Assembly: GCA_037447655.1 (NCBI GenBank)
Contig: JBBHKE010000018.1
Location: forward strand, 1-47,675
From: Zygnema cylindricum
Taxonomy: Eukaryota; Streptophyta; Zygnematophyceae; Zygnematales; Zygnemataceae
Length of the DNA stretch: 47,675 bases
Direction of reading: 5' to 3'
The translations under genes and the position numbers were made by a program. Below, piece after piece: positions 45,611-47,675 of the stretch (positions are counted from its first letter, which is position 1; each line of letters starts with the position of its first letter). The notes under the pieces are model-generated. The model was given only the letters and a program-made list of their open reading frames with translations. It had not been told where the DNA came from and ran no database searches.

Positions 45611-46558
45611 CTAATCGCAAATAACTTGTTACTTCAAAATGTGACAAGCGTAGACGTGTCCGAAACATGTGACAAGCGTAGACGTGTCTGAAACATGTGA
45701 CACATAAACGGTACACAAAATGTTGCGGAACTTTCACTCAATTTCGATTTCAGACGTCCACCCGCACGTTGAACAGTTTTTGTCACTTCGCAATATCTAC
45801 ACGCCACATTGTCGACGTGGAGGCATTGCAGATGTTTAGGGTTTGTGATATTGTGACGTCACGCGCGTCACACTCAACTATGACAGCGCCCACATCATAA
45901 CTTCTAAAACTTTCCGCCATGATTTCACGATTGTTGTTTTTTTGTCTTTTTCTACTCTACTTGCCATCAAAATACGCTCAAAGATAGTCAAAAGAAATCG
46001 TTTTCATAGATCTTTCATTTGATACTATTATAGATATTTTTCGTTGCAAAAATTGTGAGATAGACGCGGTAGTGGGAGAGGGAGAGAGAGAGAGGCGCTT
46101 TCACAAACTTTGCTTTTGCGAAATGGCGTCCGTTGGTCGAGACCCCTCCAATTCCTCTGTACCGAAAAAGTTGCACGGAAAAAAGTACGTACAGACTGTA
46201 AACGTGCAGTGGGTTTTTTTTTTGAGGAAAATTTTGTCAAAAACCTCCGACGCGTGCGAAATCATATGCATATTCGCCCACGTCGCGGAACTTTATTTAA
46301 AATCACCTCGCGAGTTGATTTTATATAAAGTTTGAAGATGATCTGGAAGGACGCGAAAGTGGGTCGAAACTCGCTAAACGATAAACTGCATCGCGATAGA
46401 CGACAAACTGCGGTACACCTAAAGTTTTAATGGAACGCAACTTGTACGGTGGTAATTTGAATTTTTGGTACGGCTGCAGATTTTTTTCTTTTTTTCCAAG
46501 TTATAAAGGAAAACGACAGAAAATAACTGTAACTTTAGCACATGGGAAAGTGCCCTTA

Positions 46559-46754
46559 GTGTTAATTCTTTTTTTGTCGCTTAAAACATATTTCTCCGTA
46601 CACACTTGTTGGATTTTGGATCTGACGGTTGCGATTGAAAGGTGAGATCCTCAGCTTTTGATTGGCGGTCACAATTTGAAAATCGGACAAATGTGTACGG
46701 AAAAAATGTTTTATGTGGCAAAAAAAGCATTAACACCAATAGCGATACACGGTG
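46559..46754. mobile_element. short MITE, left terminus lost
   Basis: Right end CACCAATAGCGATACACGGTG then TA (46755-46756). Inner arms TTTCTCCGTACACACTTGT (from 46589) and ACAAATGTGTACGGAAAAA (from 46687) are inverted. The left starts abruptly at GTGTTAATTC beside the Harbinger-like end. Confidence 0.6.
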
Positions 46755-46756
46755 TA

Positions 46757-47675
46757 CTGCACTGTTCCTCGGGCCACAAGCCCACAATCCACCGTTCGAA
46801 TTCTAGGGTATAGCGCCAAAATGTTTAAAAGACATAGCTGTACAAGAAGTACAATTGCGCCGAGTGTCAAATTTTTGTAAAGATTTCACAAGCAGTTGAA
46901 ATAATGGCAGAGTCTAGAGTGTGTCCGCAGACACTCAAATAAAACAAACGTAAAATGTAGAGAAAATAGTTGCGGACACTCCCTGACATTTTTGTCCGAC
47001 AGCCTGGCGACTGCAGCCTGCTGTATGGAACACTGTCGGTGCAGGCTGTCGTGCATTAGATTGTCGGTGCATCTTCCTTTCAATCGCAACCGTCGGATGA
47101 TGACCGACAAGCGCGCATGCGAAAAAAGATTTTTTTGAATTGGCGAAAAATACATTAACATTAATAGCGCGGTGTACTGTATCTGTAGCACTAAATGGGA
47201 TCTGATCAAAAAACATCCTCGGACCCTTCTTTCCAACACTATTTAGATTGCAGCCTGGCATCGACGGGTTGTCGTATAGAAAAACGACAGATTGTCGGTG
47301 CACGCCGCCAATTCTAAAACAGCATTACGAGAACAAGGTTTGAAGTTTGAGCCTTGGCCGATCGATCAGAATCCGGGTTCAAATATCTTTGGAGTCATTT
47401 AGTAATTTATTTTGCCAAGTCGACGGCGCGCCTTTTAGACCGTCAATAAATGGGGATGCTTGTCATTATTAGACGTTTGTCTGTTACAGCCTGTTATAGT
47501 ACAAGAATCGCACGCAACAATTGGATCGACGTGTCCAATGCAAAATTTTAAAATTTTGAATGTCCGGAGTTTTTCCCTTATCTGTATTGTCTACGGATAA
47601 TTGGATAGGCGGCCTTGAGTGCACGAATTTAAGAATCTTATGTTGACGAATTATATGCTGGCTTAAGGCGTGGAT
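46757..47675. other. non-coding right end with another MITE terminus
   Basis: A MITE right end (ATTAATAGCGCGGTG then TA) closes at 47174; its left end was not found. GACTGTCGGTGCA-type words recur at 47030, 47060 and 47290, in both orientations with CGACAGCC/CGACAG, suggesting an eroded inverted-repeat element. Minus-strand open frames at 46886-47303 pass through these repeats and are not called as genes. Confidence 0.4.

Larger units (their letters stand above)
44384..46555. mobile_element. Harbinger-like non-autonomous element, copy 2, interrupted by a hAT
   Basis: Ends GGGCACGTTCCCATGT and ACATGGGAAAGTGCCC, with TTA on both sides (44381-44383, 46556-46558). Interior matches 12780-13762 in order, including the segment ending GAAATGGCGTCCGTTGG and the central hairpin (46289-46332). 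Without the hAT (44478-45610) and its duplication it is about 1030 bp. Confidence 0.8.

Noticed and set aside
46775-46815. Possible tRNA T-arm (GTTCGAATTC)
   Set aside because: No acceptor, D or anticodon stems could be paired around it.
46886-47303. Two long overlapping minus-strand frames
   Set aside because: They pass through MITE ends and inverted GACTGTCGG-type repeats in two frames at once, which points to repeats and not a gene.

Overview
This is a 47.7 kb window of an AT-rich eukaryotic nuclear genome. Genes are split by GT-AG introns of roughly 0.1-2.2 kb, and the space between them is full of transposons. An MRS2-type magnesium channel, a papain-like protease and Ty3 chromoviruses with the plant-style initiator-Met-tRNA primer site suggest the green lineage (streptophyte or alga). 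That assignment is an inference; no rRNA, tRNA or organellar gene anchors it.

Layout. (1) 1-1034, minus strand: two 5' exons of a probable kelch-repeat gene that runs off the left edge. (2) 1790-3184: a hAT element whose first two bases were used as the target of a TA-specific MITE; more MITE and a polypurine tract follow to 3952. (3) 4317-10519, minus: five 3' exons of an MRS2/CorA Mg2+ channel. Directly upstream on the same strand, 10794-12279, are three exons of a papain-like protease that has its catalytic Cys but no His/Asn half. Neither gene looks complete. (4) 12780-13762: a Harbinger-like non-autonomous element. (5) 15152-21870, plus: a five-exon gene for a Golgi-type single-pass FkbM-family methyltransferase, the best-resolved gene here (378 aa). 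(6) 22.0-24.3 kb: non-coding, with remnants of hAT and MITE elements. (7) 24361-32139, plus, and 32502-42674, minus: two decayed copies of one Ty3/Gypsy chromovirus family, tail to tail, 362 bp apart. The second copy has been broken by three later insertions with recognisable target-site duplications: two different solo LTRs and a hAT element. (8) 42.7-47.7 kb: non-coding, with an Ac-like hAT, a second Harbinger-like element that carries a hAT, a 50-bp satellite inside that hAT, and MITE ends.

The genes have no evident shared pathway: ion transport, proteolysis, glycan or small-molecule methylation and a kelch protein. The history of the window is mostly one of transposition. All DNA transposons seen are non-autonomous and would need transposase from elsewhere. 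Both chromovirus copies carry stops and frameshifts, so neither can make a full polyprotein. Splice sites were placed by eye from consensus GT/AG and reading frame, with no transcript data.
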